A stretch of 51,513 nucleotides of DNA, from NCBI GenBank assembly GCA_020851795.1, contig JADZCA010000012.1, forward strand, positions 1-51,513, in the 5' to 3' direction. Source of the DNA: Planctomycetota bacterium (GTDB lineage: Bacteria > Planctomycetota > PLA2 > JAEUHO01). A model generated the notes under the pieces. That model saw only the letters and a list, made by a program, of their open reading frames with translations, ran no database searches and was not told the origin of the DNA. Both the position numbers and the translations under genes were made by a program. This document shows positions 18,991 to 29,445 of the stretch, piece after piece (position 1 is the first letter of the stretch; each line of letters begins with the position of its first letter).

Positions 18991-21900
18991 CTACCCCCCG
19001 TACGCGACGAACGCCGCCCAGTAGCGGGGCGATGCGAAGCGCGCCCTGTCGGTCGCAGGGTCCCACGTCGCGCGCAGCGCGGCGGCCGCCTCGCGCAGCG
19101 CGTCGGCCGGCGTGAGCGGGTGCTCCTTGCGCAGCATCCGCTCGTAGACGCCCTCCATGAGCAGGCGGGTCGCCTCGTCGTCCACCTTCCACAACGAGGC
19201 GAGCACGTCCCGCGCCCCCGCCATCTGGAAGGCCGAGACGAGCCCGAGCACGCCCTCGCCCGACTCGGCCGTGCCCCGCGCCGTCTCGCAGGCCGAGAGC
19301 GTGACGACGTCCACCCCGTCGAGGTCGAGGTAGGACGCCTCGAGCGCCGTGAGCACCCCGTCGTCGCCGCCCGCGCCGTCGCGGGGGTTGGCGCCGGCGA
19401 GCGCGAGCCCCGACAGCAGCATCGGGTCGTGGCCCCCGGAGAGCTGCCGCTCGGCGTCGGCGGACAGGAACGCGTCCCGGATCTTGCGGTCGTGGAGGCC
19501 CTCGAGCAGGTCCGTCCGCGCGAAGCCGTGCGTGGCCACGTGCACGAAGCGCTTGCCCTTGACCCCTTCCCGCACCCGCGCCTCGGTGGCGTGGGCCCCG
19601 AGGAGCAGCGTCGTCGCGTCCTCGCCGAAGCGGTCGCGCAGCGCCTCGGCCTCGGCCTTCGTCGCAGGGATGGGCGCGTACGACCCGCCGCGCGGCGCCC
19701 GGTCGAGCGAGGCGAGGACCGGCGGGAGCTCGGGCCGCGGCGTCTCCTTCGAGCCGACGTCGGCACGGTCGTAGTCCACGCCGCCGACGACGAGCGCGCC
19801 GACGCCCGACGCCGACGGGTCCTTGCGGGGGACGAGGTCGAAGGGGTGGAAGACGAACGAGATCGAGACCTGGTCGCCGAGCCAGGTCCCCGGCGCATCG
19901 CCCGGCAGCGCCGCGAACGGCACCGTCGCGAGCGCCGCGTCGGGGCAGACCACGACGCGACGGACGCCCGCGCCGAGCCGCGCCGCGAGGGGCGCCCAGA
20001 CGAGCGCGCGCAGCGCGGCGCCTGCCTTCTCGACCGCCGCGTGCGACGTCTCGTCGCCCGCGTCGTCGGCGACGGCGGCCACGAACGCCTCGCAGGCCGC
20101 GTCGATCGTGTCCGCCGTACCGAGCTCGACCCGCGCGGTCTCGCGCGACTTGCCCAGCACCCAGCCGACGTAGTGGTCCCCCGCGCGGAGCAGGTCCACG
20201 AGCGTGGTGTCGGGTGCGAGCGCGCCGCGGACGTCGGACTCGGTGAGGTCGAGGCGCTCGAGCGACGAGCGCGCGGAGGCGACCTCCGACGCGAGCTCTC
20301 GGACGGCGCGTTCCCGCGCGGCCGCCGCCCCGGCGTACCGAGCCTGCCAGTCGGCGCGAACCTCCGCGTCGAACGGCGGCGGTACCTCGTTGGCCAGCCG
20401 ACTGGCCAGCCGCGTGGCGTCCTGCAGCGCCACGAACGTCGCCCGCGGCGCGCCGGTGGTGCGACGCGCCATCGCGCGCTCGGCGGACTCGGCGCGCGTC
20501 ACGAGGCCTCGGGCGCGGAGGACCTCGGGATGGCCGGAGCGGCCCGCGCTCGGCGCCGACTGGACCCAGTTGTCGAGACGGTGGCGGACGGAGCGGACGA
20601 ACGCGAGTCGCTGCGAGGCGCTCAGGCCCGCGAGCTCGGTCCGCGCACGCTCGCTGTCCACGCGCAGCGCGCGCTCGAGGAGGCGGCTCGCTTCGACGGC
20701 CGCACCTTGGGCGCCGAGGACCCCGGCGAGCGCGTTCAAGGTCTCTGCGAGCCGCGCGAGGTCGCCCGGCCTGCCCTCCCGGATCGCCAGCGCCCGCTCG
20801 CCCAGGCGTCGCGCCTCGTCGAGGTGTCCCTGCGCCTGTGCCACGAGGAGGAGGTTGTGGAGCACGTCCGCGAGCGCCCGGTCGTCGACGTCCTTGCGCG
20901 CCTCCCGGATCGCCAGCGCGCGCTCGAGGAGCGCTCTCGCCTCGGCGTGCGCGCCGAGGCCGTGCTGCAGGACGGCGAGGCCCTCGATCGCCGTGGCGAC
21001 CAGCGGCGCGTCGGCGCCGAATCGGCGTTCCCAGATCGCGAGCGCGTGCTCGAAGTGCCGCTTCGCCTCGGCGTGCGCGCCGAGCCACCACTCGATCGTG
21101 CCGAGGCCGTGGAGGCTCGCGGCGACGGCGGGGTGGCCCGAGGGGAGCGCGTTCTCCCGGATCGACAGCGCGCGCTCGGAGAGCGGCTTCGCCTCGGCGT
21201 AGCTGCCCTGGCGGGCGAGCAGGCCGGCGAGGTCGTAGAGGCACTCCGCCACCGCGGGATGGTGCTTCCCCAGGGCGCGCTCGTAGGTCGAGAGCGCGCG
21301 CTCGGATCGCTCACGAGCCTCCGCGAACAGCCCCTGTTCGGCGCGGAGCCGCGCGAGGTCGAGCAACGTCTCGGCGACCTCGGGGTGGTTCGGCCCCAGC
21401 GCCCGCTGCTGGACGGCGAGCGCTCGGTCGAGCAGCGCAGCGGCGCCCGAGTACTGCGCCTCGGCCCGGAGGACGCGCGCGAGGCCCCGGAGGCTCTTCG
21501 CGACCGAGGGGTGATCCCTCCCCAGCGTCCGCTCCTTCGTCGCGATCGAACGCTCGTAGCTCCGCCTCGCCTGCTCGGGCAGCCCCCGGGCCGCGAGGTT
21601 CCCGGCGAGGTTGTGGAGCGACTGCGCGACGTCGGGGTGGTCCGGTCCGAGCACCCGCTCGCGGATCGAGAGCGACCGCTCGATCCGTCGTGTCGCGTCC
21701 GCCAGGCGTCCCTCCGCCTCGAGGATCAACGCCAGGTTGTTCAGGCTCGCGGCGACCGCGAGGTGGTCCGGGCCCATCGCCTTCTCGCGGATCGTCAGCC
21801 CGCGCTCGACGCGCGCCCTCGCGTCCGCGTAGGCTCCGCGGCGGTAGAGGATCCCCGCGAGGCTGTCGAGACACGGGGCGAGGTCCGCGTGGTCGGGCCC

Positions 21901-22410
21901 CAAGGCCCGCTCCCGGATCCCCAGCGCACGGGCCACGAGCGGTTCGGCCGCGGCGTCGAGCCCCAGGTCCTGCAGCAGCGCGCCGAGCGCGTCGAGGGCG
22001 GTTGCGACGTCGGGGTGGTCCCTGCCCAGCGCCTGCTCGCGGATCGAGAGCGCGCGCTCGAGCAGCGGCCTCGCGGCCCCGAACGCGCCCTGGCCGCTCA
22101 GGACGTCCGCGAGGCGGGCCACGCTCGCGGCGACCTCGAGGTGGTCCTTCCCCCACGCACGCTCGCGGAGCAGGAGGCTCTCCCGTGCGAGCGGCTCGGC
22201 GTCGGCGTACTTCGCCCGGGTCACGAGCTCGGCCACGCGCCGGTCGAGGTCGGCAGCCCGCGCGAGCGACGCTTCCCGCTCCGCAGCGGGCGCCGAGGCC
22301 GCGTCGGGGGCGGGCCCCGGCGCCGGCACGGGGTCTTGCGCGCGCGCGGGAGGAACGAGCCGAACGGCACACGCCCAGCACGCGACGAGGGCGAGGATTC
22401 GGCGCTGCAT
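18991..22410 (-). CDS. Exported TPR-CHAT protein (1139 aa)
   Basis: This is a caspase-like (CHAT, clan CD) putative peptidase fused to a long TPR array. The N-terminus is a signal peptide (residues 1-24, basic MQRR, hydrophobic core, PPARA then Q). About twelve 42-residue kinesin-light-chain-type TPR units follow (about 50-560), each with a version of ERALxIRExxLGxDHPxVA. After a helical linker comes the CHAT domain (about 740-1139). Its catalytic dyad is intact: His961 in HVATHGF and Cys1041 in LSACETARG. CHAT proteins studied in defence and surveillance act in the cytosol; the signal peptide places this one outside the cytoplasm, which I find odd. The ATG at 22410 has GAGG 5 nt upstream. 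It is convergent with rlmN and divergent from gatC. Function is unknown beyond a likely cysteine peptidase. Confidence 0.9.
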   Translation of the reverse strand: MQRRILALVACWACAVRLVPPARAQDPVPAPGPAPDAASAPAAEREASLARAADLDRRVAELVTRAKYADAEPLARESLLLRERAWGKDHLEVAASVARLADVLSGQGAFGAARPLLERALSIREQALGRDHPDVATALDALGALLQDLGLDAAAEPLVARALGIRERALGPDHADLAPCLDSLAGILYRRGAYADARARVERGLTIREKAMGPDHLAVAASLNNLALILEAEGRLADATRRIERSLSIRERVLGPDHPDVAQSLHNLAGNLAARGLPEQARRSYERSIATKERTLGRDHPSVAKSLRGLARVLRAEAQYSGAAALLDRALAVQQRALGPNHPEVAETLLDLARLRAEQGLFAEARERSERALSTYERALGKHHPAVAECLYDLAGLLARQGSYAEAKPLSERALSIRENALPSGHPAVAASLHGLGTIEWWLGAHAEAKRHFEHALAIWERRFGADAPLVATAIEGLAVLQHGLGAHAEARALLERALAIREARKDVDDRALADVLHNLLLVAQAQGHLDEARRLGERALAIREGRPGDLARLAETLNALAGVLGAQGAAVEASRLLERALRVDSERARTELAGLSASQRLAFVRSVRHRLDNWVQSAPSAGRSGHPEVLRARGLVTRAESAERAMARRTTGAPRATFVALQDATRLASRLANEVPPPFDAEVRADWQARYAGAAAARERAVRELASEVASARSSLERLDLTESDVRGALAPDTTLVDLLRAGDHYVGWVLGKSRETARVELGTADTIDAACEAFVAAVADDAGDETSHAAVEKAGAALRALVWAPLAARLGAGVRRVVVCPDAALATVPFAALPGDAPGTWLGDQVSISFVFHPFDLVPRKDPSASGVGALVVGGVDYDRADVGSKETPRPELPPVLASLDRAPRGGSYAPIPATKAEAEALRDRFGEDATTLLLGAHATEARVREGVKGKRFVHVATHGFARTDLLEGLHDRKIRDAFLSADAERQLSGGHDPMLLSGLALAGANPRDGAGGDDGVLTALEASYLDLDGVDVVTLSACETARGTAESGEGVLGLVSAFQMAGARDVLASLWKVDDEATRLLMEGVYERMLRKEHPLTPADALREAAAALRATWDPATDRARFASPRYWAAFVAYGG

Positions 22411-22589
22411 GGCACCTCAAGGGCGGCGTCGGAGGAGATCTGTTTCGCTCGCGCGCGTCCGAGGCCCCCCGTGGGTCGGACGCCCGGACGAGGTCGGTCC
22501 GGCGAGCCGGGGCCCGTCGGCCCGCGCCCGCGCCCTCGCGCCCTCGGGCGGGCGTTCCGCGGCCGCCCGGGGTCGGGCATCATGCGCCC

Positions 22590-22880
22590 ATGCACGTCAC
22601 CGAGACCCTCGTGCGCCACGTCGCGCGCCTCGCCCGGATCGAGCTGTCCGACGGCGAGGTCGCCGCGATGGTGCCGCAGCTCGACCGCATCCTCGGCCAC
22701 GTCGAGGCCGTCGCGAACGTGGACGTCGCCGACGCGGACCCCGCGTCGGCCGACGCCGTCCCGTCGGCCGCGCTCCGCCCCGACGTGGCGGCGCCGAGCC
22801 TCGAGCGGCGCGTCGTCCTGCGCAACGCGCCCGCGACCGACCAGGTCTTCTTCCTCGCGCCCAAGGTCCTCGAGGACTGA
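22590..22880 (+). CDS. gatC: Glutamyl-tRNA(Gln) amidotransferase subunit C
   Basis: GatC is the small subunit that stabilises GatA-GatB in the complex converting Glu-tRNA(Gln) (and often Asp-tRNA(Asn)) to the amidated form. The 96 aa length and the N-terminal pattern VRHVARLARIELSDGEV are typical, followed by LDRILGHVEAV and a C-terminal region ending VFFLAPKVLED. It starts the gatCAB operon: gatA begins 3 bp after its stop. No clear ribosome-binding site is visible; CATCAT lies 6 nt before the ATG with TTCCGC 17 bp further up, a possible leaderless arrangement, though weak. Confidence 0.93.
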   Translation: MHVTETLVRHVARLARIELSDGEVAAMVPQLDRILGHVEAVANVDVADADPASADAVPSAALRPDVAAPSLERRVVLRNAPATDQVFFLAPKVLED

Positions 22881-22883
22881 CCC

Positions 22884-24349
22884 GTGACGTCGCCGCTCGA
22901 CCTCCCCGTCGCCGAGATGGCCGCGCGCGTCGCGGACCGCCACGACTCGCTCAAGGCCGCCGACCTCGTCGACGCCGCGCTCGCCCGCGTGCGCGCGCTC
23001 GACGGCCGCGTGCGGGCCTTCCTCCACGTCGCCGAGGAGGGCGCGCGCCGCGCCGCGGAGGCGCTCGACGCCCGCGTCGCGCGCGGCGAGGCGGTGGGCC
23101 CGCTCGCCGGCGTGCCGCTCGCGGTCAAGGACAACCTCGCGGTCGCGGGCATGCCGCTGACCTGCGCGTCGAAGATCCTCGGCGGCTACGTCCCGCCGCG
23201 CGACGCCACCGTCGTCGCGCGCGCCGTCGCCGCGGGCGCGATCGTGCTCGGCAAGACCAACCTCGACGAGTTCGCGATGGGCTCCTCCACCGAGAACTCG
23301 GCGTTCGGGCCGACGCGCAACCCGTTCGACCTCGAGCGCGTCCCCGGCGGCTCGTCGGGCGGCAGCGCCGCGGCCGTCGCCGCGGGCATGGCGCCGCTCG
23401 CGCTCGGCTCCGACACCGGCGGCTCGGTGCGCCAGCCGGCCGCGCTGTGCGGGATCGTCGGCCACAAGCCCACGTACGGCCGCGTCTCGCGCTCCGGGCT
23501 CGTCGCCTTCGCGAGCAGCCTCGACCAGGTCGGCCCGTTCGCGCGCACGACGCAGGACGCCGCGGCCCTGCTGCGCGCGATCGAGGGCCCGGACCCGCTC
23601 GACGCCACGTCGCGCGCGTTCCCCGCGGCGCGGCCCGCGGCGGGGCTCTCGGGGCTGCGGGTCGGCGTCGTCGAGGAGCTCGAGGGCGCCGGCGGCGACC
23701 CCGAGGTCGCGGCCGCGGTCGGGCGGGTGCGCGCCGCGCTGCTCGCGCGGGGCGCGACGGCCGTCCCGCTCTCGCTGCCGCTCTCGAAGGCCGGGATCCC
23801 CGTCTACTACCTGGTCGCGCCGGCGGAGTGCTCGAGCAACCTCGCGCGCTTCGACGGCATGCGCTACGGCGCGCGCGTGGACGCGCCCGAGGTCGAGCCG
23901 CTCTACGCGCGGACCCGCGACGCGGGCTTCGGCGCCGAGGTCAAGCGGCGCGTCCTGCTCGGCACCTTCGCGCTGTCGGCCGGCTACGCCGACGCGTACT
24001 ACAAGCGCGCGATGGCGGTCAAGACGCGGCTGCGCGTCGAGCTCGCCGCCGCGTTCTCGCGCTGCGACGTGATCCTGTCGGCCACGAGCCCGTTCCCCGC
24101 GTTCCGCGTGGGCGAGAAGGCTGGCGACCCGCTCTCGATGTACCTCTGCGACGTCCTCACCGTGACCGCGAACCTCGCGGGCGTGCCCGCGGCGAGCGTG
24201 CCCGCGGGCCTGACGGCGGGCGGGCTGCCGGTCGGGGCGCAGCTGTGGGCCGCCGAGGGGCACGACGACCTCGTCCTCTCGGTCGGCGCGGCCGTGCGCG
24301 AGGCGACCGGGCTCGGCTACGTGGCGCCGGCGATCGCCAAGGAGGTCGC

Positions 24350-24353
<4 letters not shown>
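22884..24353 (+). CDS. gatA: Glutamyl-tRNA(Gln) amidotransferase subunit A
   Basis: GatA is the amidase-signature subunit that frees ammonia from glutamine. The catalytic Ser-cisSer-Lys set is present: Lys82 (AVKDNLAV), Ser157 in PGGSSGGSAAA, and Ser181 in DTGGSVRQPAA. The spacing matches S. aureus GatA with an offset of three residues. The length (489 aa) is normal. The start codon is GTG. The stop codon overlaps the gatB start (GTGA at 24350-24353), so translation of gatB is probably coupled. Confidence 0.96.
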
Positions 24354-25807
<1,454 letters not shown>

Positions 25808-25841
25808 CCGACCTCCCGCGGAAGCGGCGGGGCGCACTGGT

Positions 25842-25975
25842 ACACCGGTGCCTGGCACCCCTGTGTCGATCGCTTGCCGTTTGCAGGCGATCGATACAAC
25901 GGTGCCAGGCACCGTTGTATCCACCGCTTGGCGTTTGCAGGCGATCGGTCCACCGGTGCCGGGCACCGTTGGATC
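25842..25975. repeat. Three-unit palindrome array with a 54 bp period
   Basis: Three palindromes with core GGTGCC-N-GGCACC are centred at 25853, 25907 and 25961, spaced exactly 54 bp. The middle one is perfect with 13-base arms (25894-25920); the outer two have mismatches in the flanks. Between them lies a second repeated segment starting CGCTTG and ending TTGCAGGCGATCG (25871-25893 and 25925-25947). In its first copy TCGATCGCTTGC and GCAGGCGATCGA can form a 12 bp stem (one G-T pair) with loop CGTTT. The array lies 35 bp after gatB and 95 bp before the HEAT gene. A second locus with the same core is at 44300-44334. Confidence 0.85.
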
Positions 25976-26070
25976 GGCGGCGGCGCCGGGGGGAGGACGG
26001 CCGAGGCCAAGGCCCCGTGCGCACCGGAGTCGGCGGCTTGCGGGTAGCCTTCACGGGCTCGGAGCCCCCC

Positions 26071-27549
26071 ATGCGCCGCCCCCTCGCCGTCGCCGCCCTG
26101 ATGCTCGCCCTCGCCCCGCTCGCGGCACCGCCCGCCGCGCGCGCCGAGGACACGAAGGGCACGCCGCCGGCGCTGCCCGAGTACATCGACTGGAAGCCGA
26201 CCATCGGCGAGGCGGCCGAGCTCGCCAAGAAGGAGAACAAGCCGCTCTTCGTCGCCATCAACGCCGAGCGCGTGGACGGGGGCCGGCTCGAGCCCGCCGC
26301 CAAGGAGCTGCGCGAGAACACCTACCGCGACCCGGCCGTCGTCGCCAAGAGCAAGCTCTTCGTCTGCGCGCTCCTGCGCCCCGACGGGACCAGCGCCGAC
26401 TACGCCGAGCTGCGCCAGCGCTTCTCCATCGACGGCCTCGTCGTGTCGCCGCAGCACATCTTCGCCCACCCCGACGGCACCCTGATCGACCGCCGCGAGT
26501 ACTGGCCCTACGGCACCGGGCAGGCCGCCGTGGACGCGATGCTCAAGATGATGGACGAGGCGCTCGCGGCCTTCCGCCAGCGCGCGGGCGCGCCGGCCGG
26601 CGGCGACGCCGCCGCGAAGGGCGACCCGGCCGCGCAGCGCGCCGAGTGGATCCGCACGATGATCGAGCGCCTCAAGGGCGACGACGCGGGCACGTGGCAG
26701 TCCACGACGAAGGAGCTCGTCAAGGCCGACGAGAAGGGCGACTGCATCGAGCCGCTGCTCACGGTGCTCGTCGAGGCCAAGAAGGACGGCCCCAAGCAGG
26801 TCGCGATCCTCAAGGGGCTCGGCAAGCCCGGCCTCGAGCTCGTCGTCCCCACGGTGGTCGCGCTGCTCGAGGCGAAGGACGTCGAGGTGCGCAGCGCCGC
26901 TGCGGTGACGCTCGAGTACATCGGGAGCGCGCGCTCCGTCGAGCCCCTGACCAAGCGCCTGCCGCGCGAGAAGGACGACCTCGCGTGGAACAACGTGTGC
27001 CGCGCGCTGGGGCGCTGCGGCGCGGCCGCGCCGTCGGCCCGCGAGGCGGTGCGCAAGGCGCTCGTGCGCGAGATGAACGCCGCGAAGTCGGCCAAGACGG
27101 CCGCGGGCCCGCTCATCGGGCTCGCCTACTTCGAGAAGGACGCCGACGCGGCCCGCGCCGTCGAGAAGTTCGCGGCGAAGGAGGGCGACCGCACCAAGCG
27201 CGGCTACGCGCTGTGGACGCTCTCCGAGATCAAGGACCCCGACAGCGCGAAGTTCGTGCGCGAGGAGATCCTCGCCCACGAGACCGACCTGCGCGCCTCC
27301 GCCTACGCGCGTGCCGTCGCCTCGGTGATCGCCGGGACCGACTCCGACGGGACGTCGCGCGACAGCGTCGAGCGCGGGATGAGCTTCCTCAGCGGGGCCG
27401 TGGGCGGCGTCGGCGGCGAAGCGCGCCGCGACCGCGAGCAGAACGAGTTCAAGCCCAAGGGCGAGTTCGCGCGTCCGCCCGGCTTCGGGCCCGGCGGCCC
27501 GGGCGGCGGTCCCGGCGGGGCGCCTGGCGGCCCGGGGATGGGCGGGTAG
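26071..27549 (+). CDS. Exported HEAT-repeat protein with thioredoxin-like N-terminus (492 aa)
   Basis: The product has a signal peptide (residues 1-27, ending ARA before ED). Residues about 35-160 have the layout of a thioredoxin-fold domain (AKKENKPLFVAINAE, then a central region and PDGTLIDRREYWPYG) but lack a CxxC motif, so redox activity is unlikely. Residues about 190-440 are alpha-helical HEAT-like repeats (for example EVRSAAAVTLEYIGSARSVEPLTKRL). The last ~30 residues are a Gly/Pro-rich tail. GGAG lies 6 nt before the ATG, and TAGCCT at 26045-26050 may be a -10 box. Role unknown; binding of another exported protein is a reasonable guess. Confidence 0.8.
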   Translation: MRRPLAVAALMLALAPLAAPPAARAEDTKGTPPALPEYIDWKPTIGEAAELAKKENKPLFVAINAERVDGGRLEPAAKELRENTYRDPAVVAKSKLFVCALLRPDGTSADYAELRQRFSIDGLVVSPQHIFAHPDGTLIDRREYWPYGTGQAAVDAMLKMMDEALAAFRQRAGAPAGGDAAAKGDPAAQRAEWIRTMIERLKGDDAGTWQSTTKELVKADEKGDCIEPLLTVLVEAKKDGPKQVAILKGLGKPGLELVVPTVVALLEAKDVEVRSAAAVTLEYIGSARSVEPLTKRLPREKDDLAWNNVCRALGRCGAAAPSAREAVRKALVREMNAAKSAKTAAGPLIGLAYFEKDADAARAVEKFAAKEGDRTKRGYALWTLSEIKDPDSAKFVREEILAHETDLRASAYARAVASVIAGTDSDGTSRDSVERGMSFLSGAVGGVGGEARRDREQNEFKPKGEFARPPGFGPGGPGGGPGGAPGGPGMGG

Positions 27550-27620
27550 CCCGCCGTCCCGGGCGCTCGCGCGGTCGCCGTCGCCCCGGGCGACGACGCC
27601 GCGGTCACGCCGACGGCGGG
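27550..27620. terminator. Possible bidirectional terminator stem
   Basis: CCCGCCGTC (27550-27558) and GACGGCGGG (27612-27620) are perfect 9 bp complements in the 155 bp convergent gap after the HEAT gene and before the aldehyde dehydrogenase stop. The large loop could hold smaller stems. No T run is present. Confidence 0.3.
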
Positions 27621-27704
27621 TCGAGCCCCGGAGGCGAGACGAGCGCGGGGCCCGGACCCTTGCGAGCGCGGGCGCCGCGCCTCGGCGGCGGCTCGCGCCG
27701 AAGG

Positions 27705-29279
27705 TCAGCGCGCCGACGGGGTGGCGGCGGCCGGCGCGGGCGTCGGGAAGAGCTTCTCGACGAGGGCGCGGTCGCCCTCGAGCGCGACGCGCTGCTGGTA
27801 GAGCGAGAGCCCGCGCAGGCCGCCGAGCTCCTCGCCGCCGCCGGCGCGACCGGGACCGCCGTGCACCGTGAGCGGGAGCGCGGTGCCGGGACCGGGCGAG
27901 AGCGGCGCCATCGCCGCCGACCCGAGGTAGAGGCGACCGTGCCACGGCCCGATCTCGACGACCATGTCGCGGACGAAGTCGCGCGACTCGGAGTAGACGG
28001 AGGCGACGAGGCTCCCCTCGCCCTTGCGCACGAGCGCCGCCGCGGCCGCCGCCGTGCCGTCGTAGGCGAGCAGCGTCGAGACCGGTCCGAACACCTCGTG
28101 CTCGTGCACGACGCGCGCCGTCGCCGCGTCGCGCGCGCGCAGCAGCACCGGGCCGAAGTACCAGCCGGGGCCCGGGCGCGCCTGCGGCGAGCCGAACACG
28201 ACGTCGGCCTCCGTCATCAGCTTGGCCACCCCCGCCACGGCGTCCTCGAGCTGCGACGCCGTCGCGACCGGCCCCATGCCCGTCGCCTCGTCGCCGGGCG
28301 GGCCGACCTTGACCGCGCCGAGGCGCTCGACGAGCTCGGCCTGCACGTCCTGCAGGCGCGCCGCCGGCACGAAGATGCGGCGGATCGCGGTGCACTTCTG
28401 CCCCGCCTTCTGCGTCATGTCGGTGACGACGTCGCGCACGAACAGCGCCCAAGCCTCGCTGCCCGGCTCGACGTCGGGCGCGAGCACGGCAGAGTTGAGG
28501 CTGTCGGCCTCGACGTTGACGCGCACGCTGCGGCGCAGGAGCCGCTCCTTGCTGCGCAGCAGGTAGCCGGTGTCGGCCGAGCCCGTGAACGCGAGGACGT
28601 CCTGGCTCTCGAGGTGGTCGAGCAGGTCGCCCGCCGAGCCGCACAGCAGCGAGAGCGCGCCCGCCGGCAGCACCTTCGCGTCCACCAGCACGCGCACGAT
28701 GCGCTCGGCCACCATCGCCGTCGCGGTCGCCGGCTTGGTCAGCACCGGGAGCCCGGCGAGCCAGGCGCACGCCGCCTTCTCGGCCAGCCCCCACGCGGGG
28801 AAGTTGAACGCGTTGACGTGGACCGCGACGCCGCGCCGCGGCAGGAGCACGTGCTGCCCCCACAGGCGCGGTGTGCGCCCGAGCTGCACGCCCTCACCGT
28901 CGGGGAGCACCGTCGTGTCGCCGAGGCGCTTGCCGAGCTCGGCGTAGACCGCGAGCGTCCCGGTGGCGCCGTCCACGTCGAACTTGGCGTCCTTGCGGGT
29001 GTTGCCGCCGTTGCGCGCGCCCAGCTCGAGCAGCGCGTCGCGGTGGGCGAAGATCGCCTTCGACGCGGCCAGCAGCAGGTCGCCGCGCTGGGCGAACGTC
29101 ATCGCCCGCAGCGCCGGGCCGCCGACGTCGCGCGCGTACGCGAGCGCCGCCTTCATGTCCACGCCGCCGGTGCCCGCGCGCGCCACCACCTCGCCCGTCG
29201 CCGGGTCGCAGAGGTCGGCCAGCCGCCCCGTGCCGGGCTGCCAGCGGCCGCCGACGTAGTTCTCGAGGATCTGGGTCAC
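27705..29279 (-). CDS. PaaZ/BoxD-type aldehyde dehydrogenase
   Basis: This is an NAD(P)-dependent aldehyde dehydrogenase of the group that oxidises CoA-bound semialdehydes in aerobic aromatic degradation. The catalytic residues are Glu257 (VNVEADSLN) and Cys296 (KAGQKCTAIRR), one position from those of E. coli PaaZ. The 524 aa length covers only the dehydrogenase domain; the C-terminal MaoC hydratase domain of full PaaZ is absent, which fits BoxD (3,4-dehydroadipyl-CoA semialdehyde dehydrogenase) or a split PaaZ. No other paa or box gene is in the window, so the substrate is open. The start is GTG with GGAGG 6-7 nt upstream. The gene lies downstream of the S9 peptidase gene with a 166 bp gap. 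Confidence 0.88.
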   Translation of the reverse strand: MTQILENYVGGRWQPGTGRLADLCDPATGEVVARAGTGGVDMKAALAYARDVGGPALRAMTFAQRGDLLLAASKAIFAHRDALLELGARNGGNTRKDAKFDVDGATGTLAVYAELGKRLGDTTVLPDGEGVQLGRTPRLWGQHVLLPRRGVAVHVNAFNFPAWGLAEKAACAWLAGLPVLTKPATATAMVAERIVRVLVDAKVLPAGALSLLCGSAGDLLDHLESQDVLAFTGSADTGYLLRSKERLLRRSVRVNVEADSLNSAVLAPDVEPGSEAWALFVRDVVTDMTQKAGQKCTAIRRIFVPAARLQDVQAELVERLGAVKVGPPGDEATGMGPVATASQLEDAVAGVAKLMTEADVVFGSPQARPGPGWYFGPVLLRARDAATARVVHEHEVFGPVSTLLAYDGTAAAAAALVRKGEGSLVASVYSESRDFVRDMVVEIGPWHGRLYLGSAAMAPLSPGPGTALPLTVHGGPGRAGGGEELGGLRGLSLYQQRVALEGDRALVEKLFPTPAPAAATPSAR

Positions 29280-29445
29280 GGGGAGCCTCCGGAGGGGTCC
29301 GCGAAGGTATCCGCCCGTCGGCGGGCGGAAAGGCGAGGCGGGGCCGCGGCCGGGCCGGACCGCCCCCGGGGACGGGGCGCCCGACGCGCCGCGCGGGGCG
29401 GAGGGCGGCGGGCGGGTCCGCGGTCGCGCCGGCGACCGCGTGCGC

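Noticed and set aside
25842..25975. Possible CRISPR array
   Set aside because: Period and palindromes superficially fit, but there are only three units, the 'spacers' are themselves repeated, and no cas gene is nearby.
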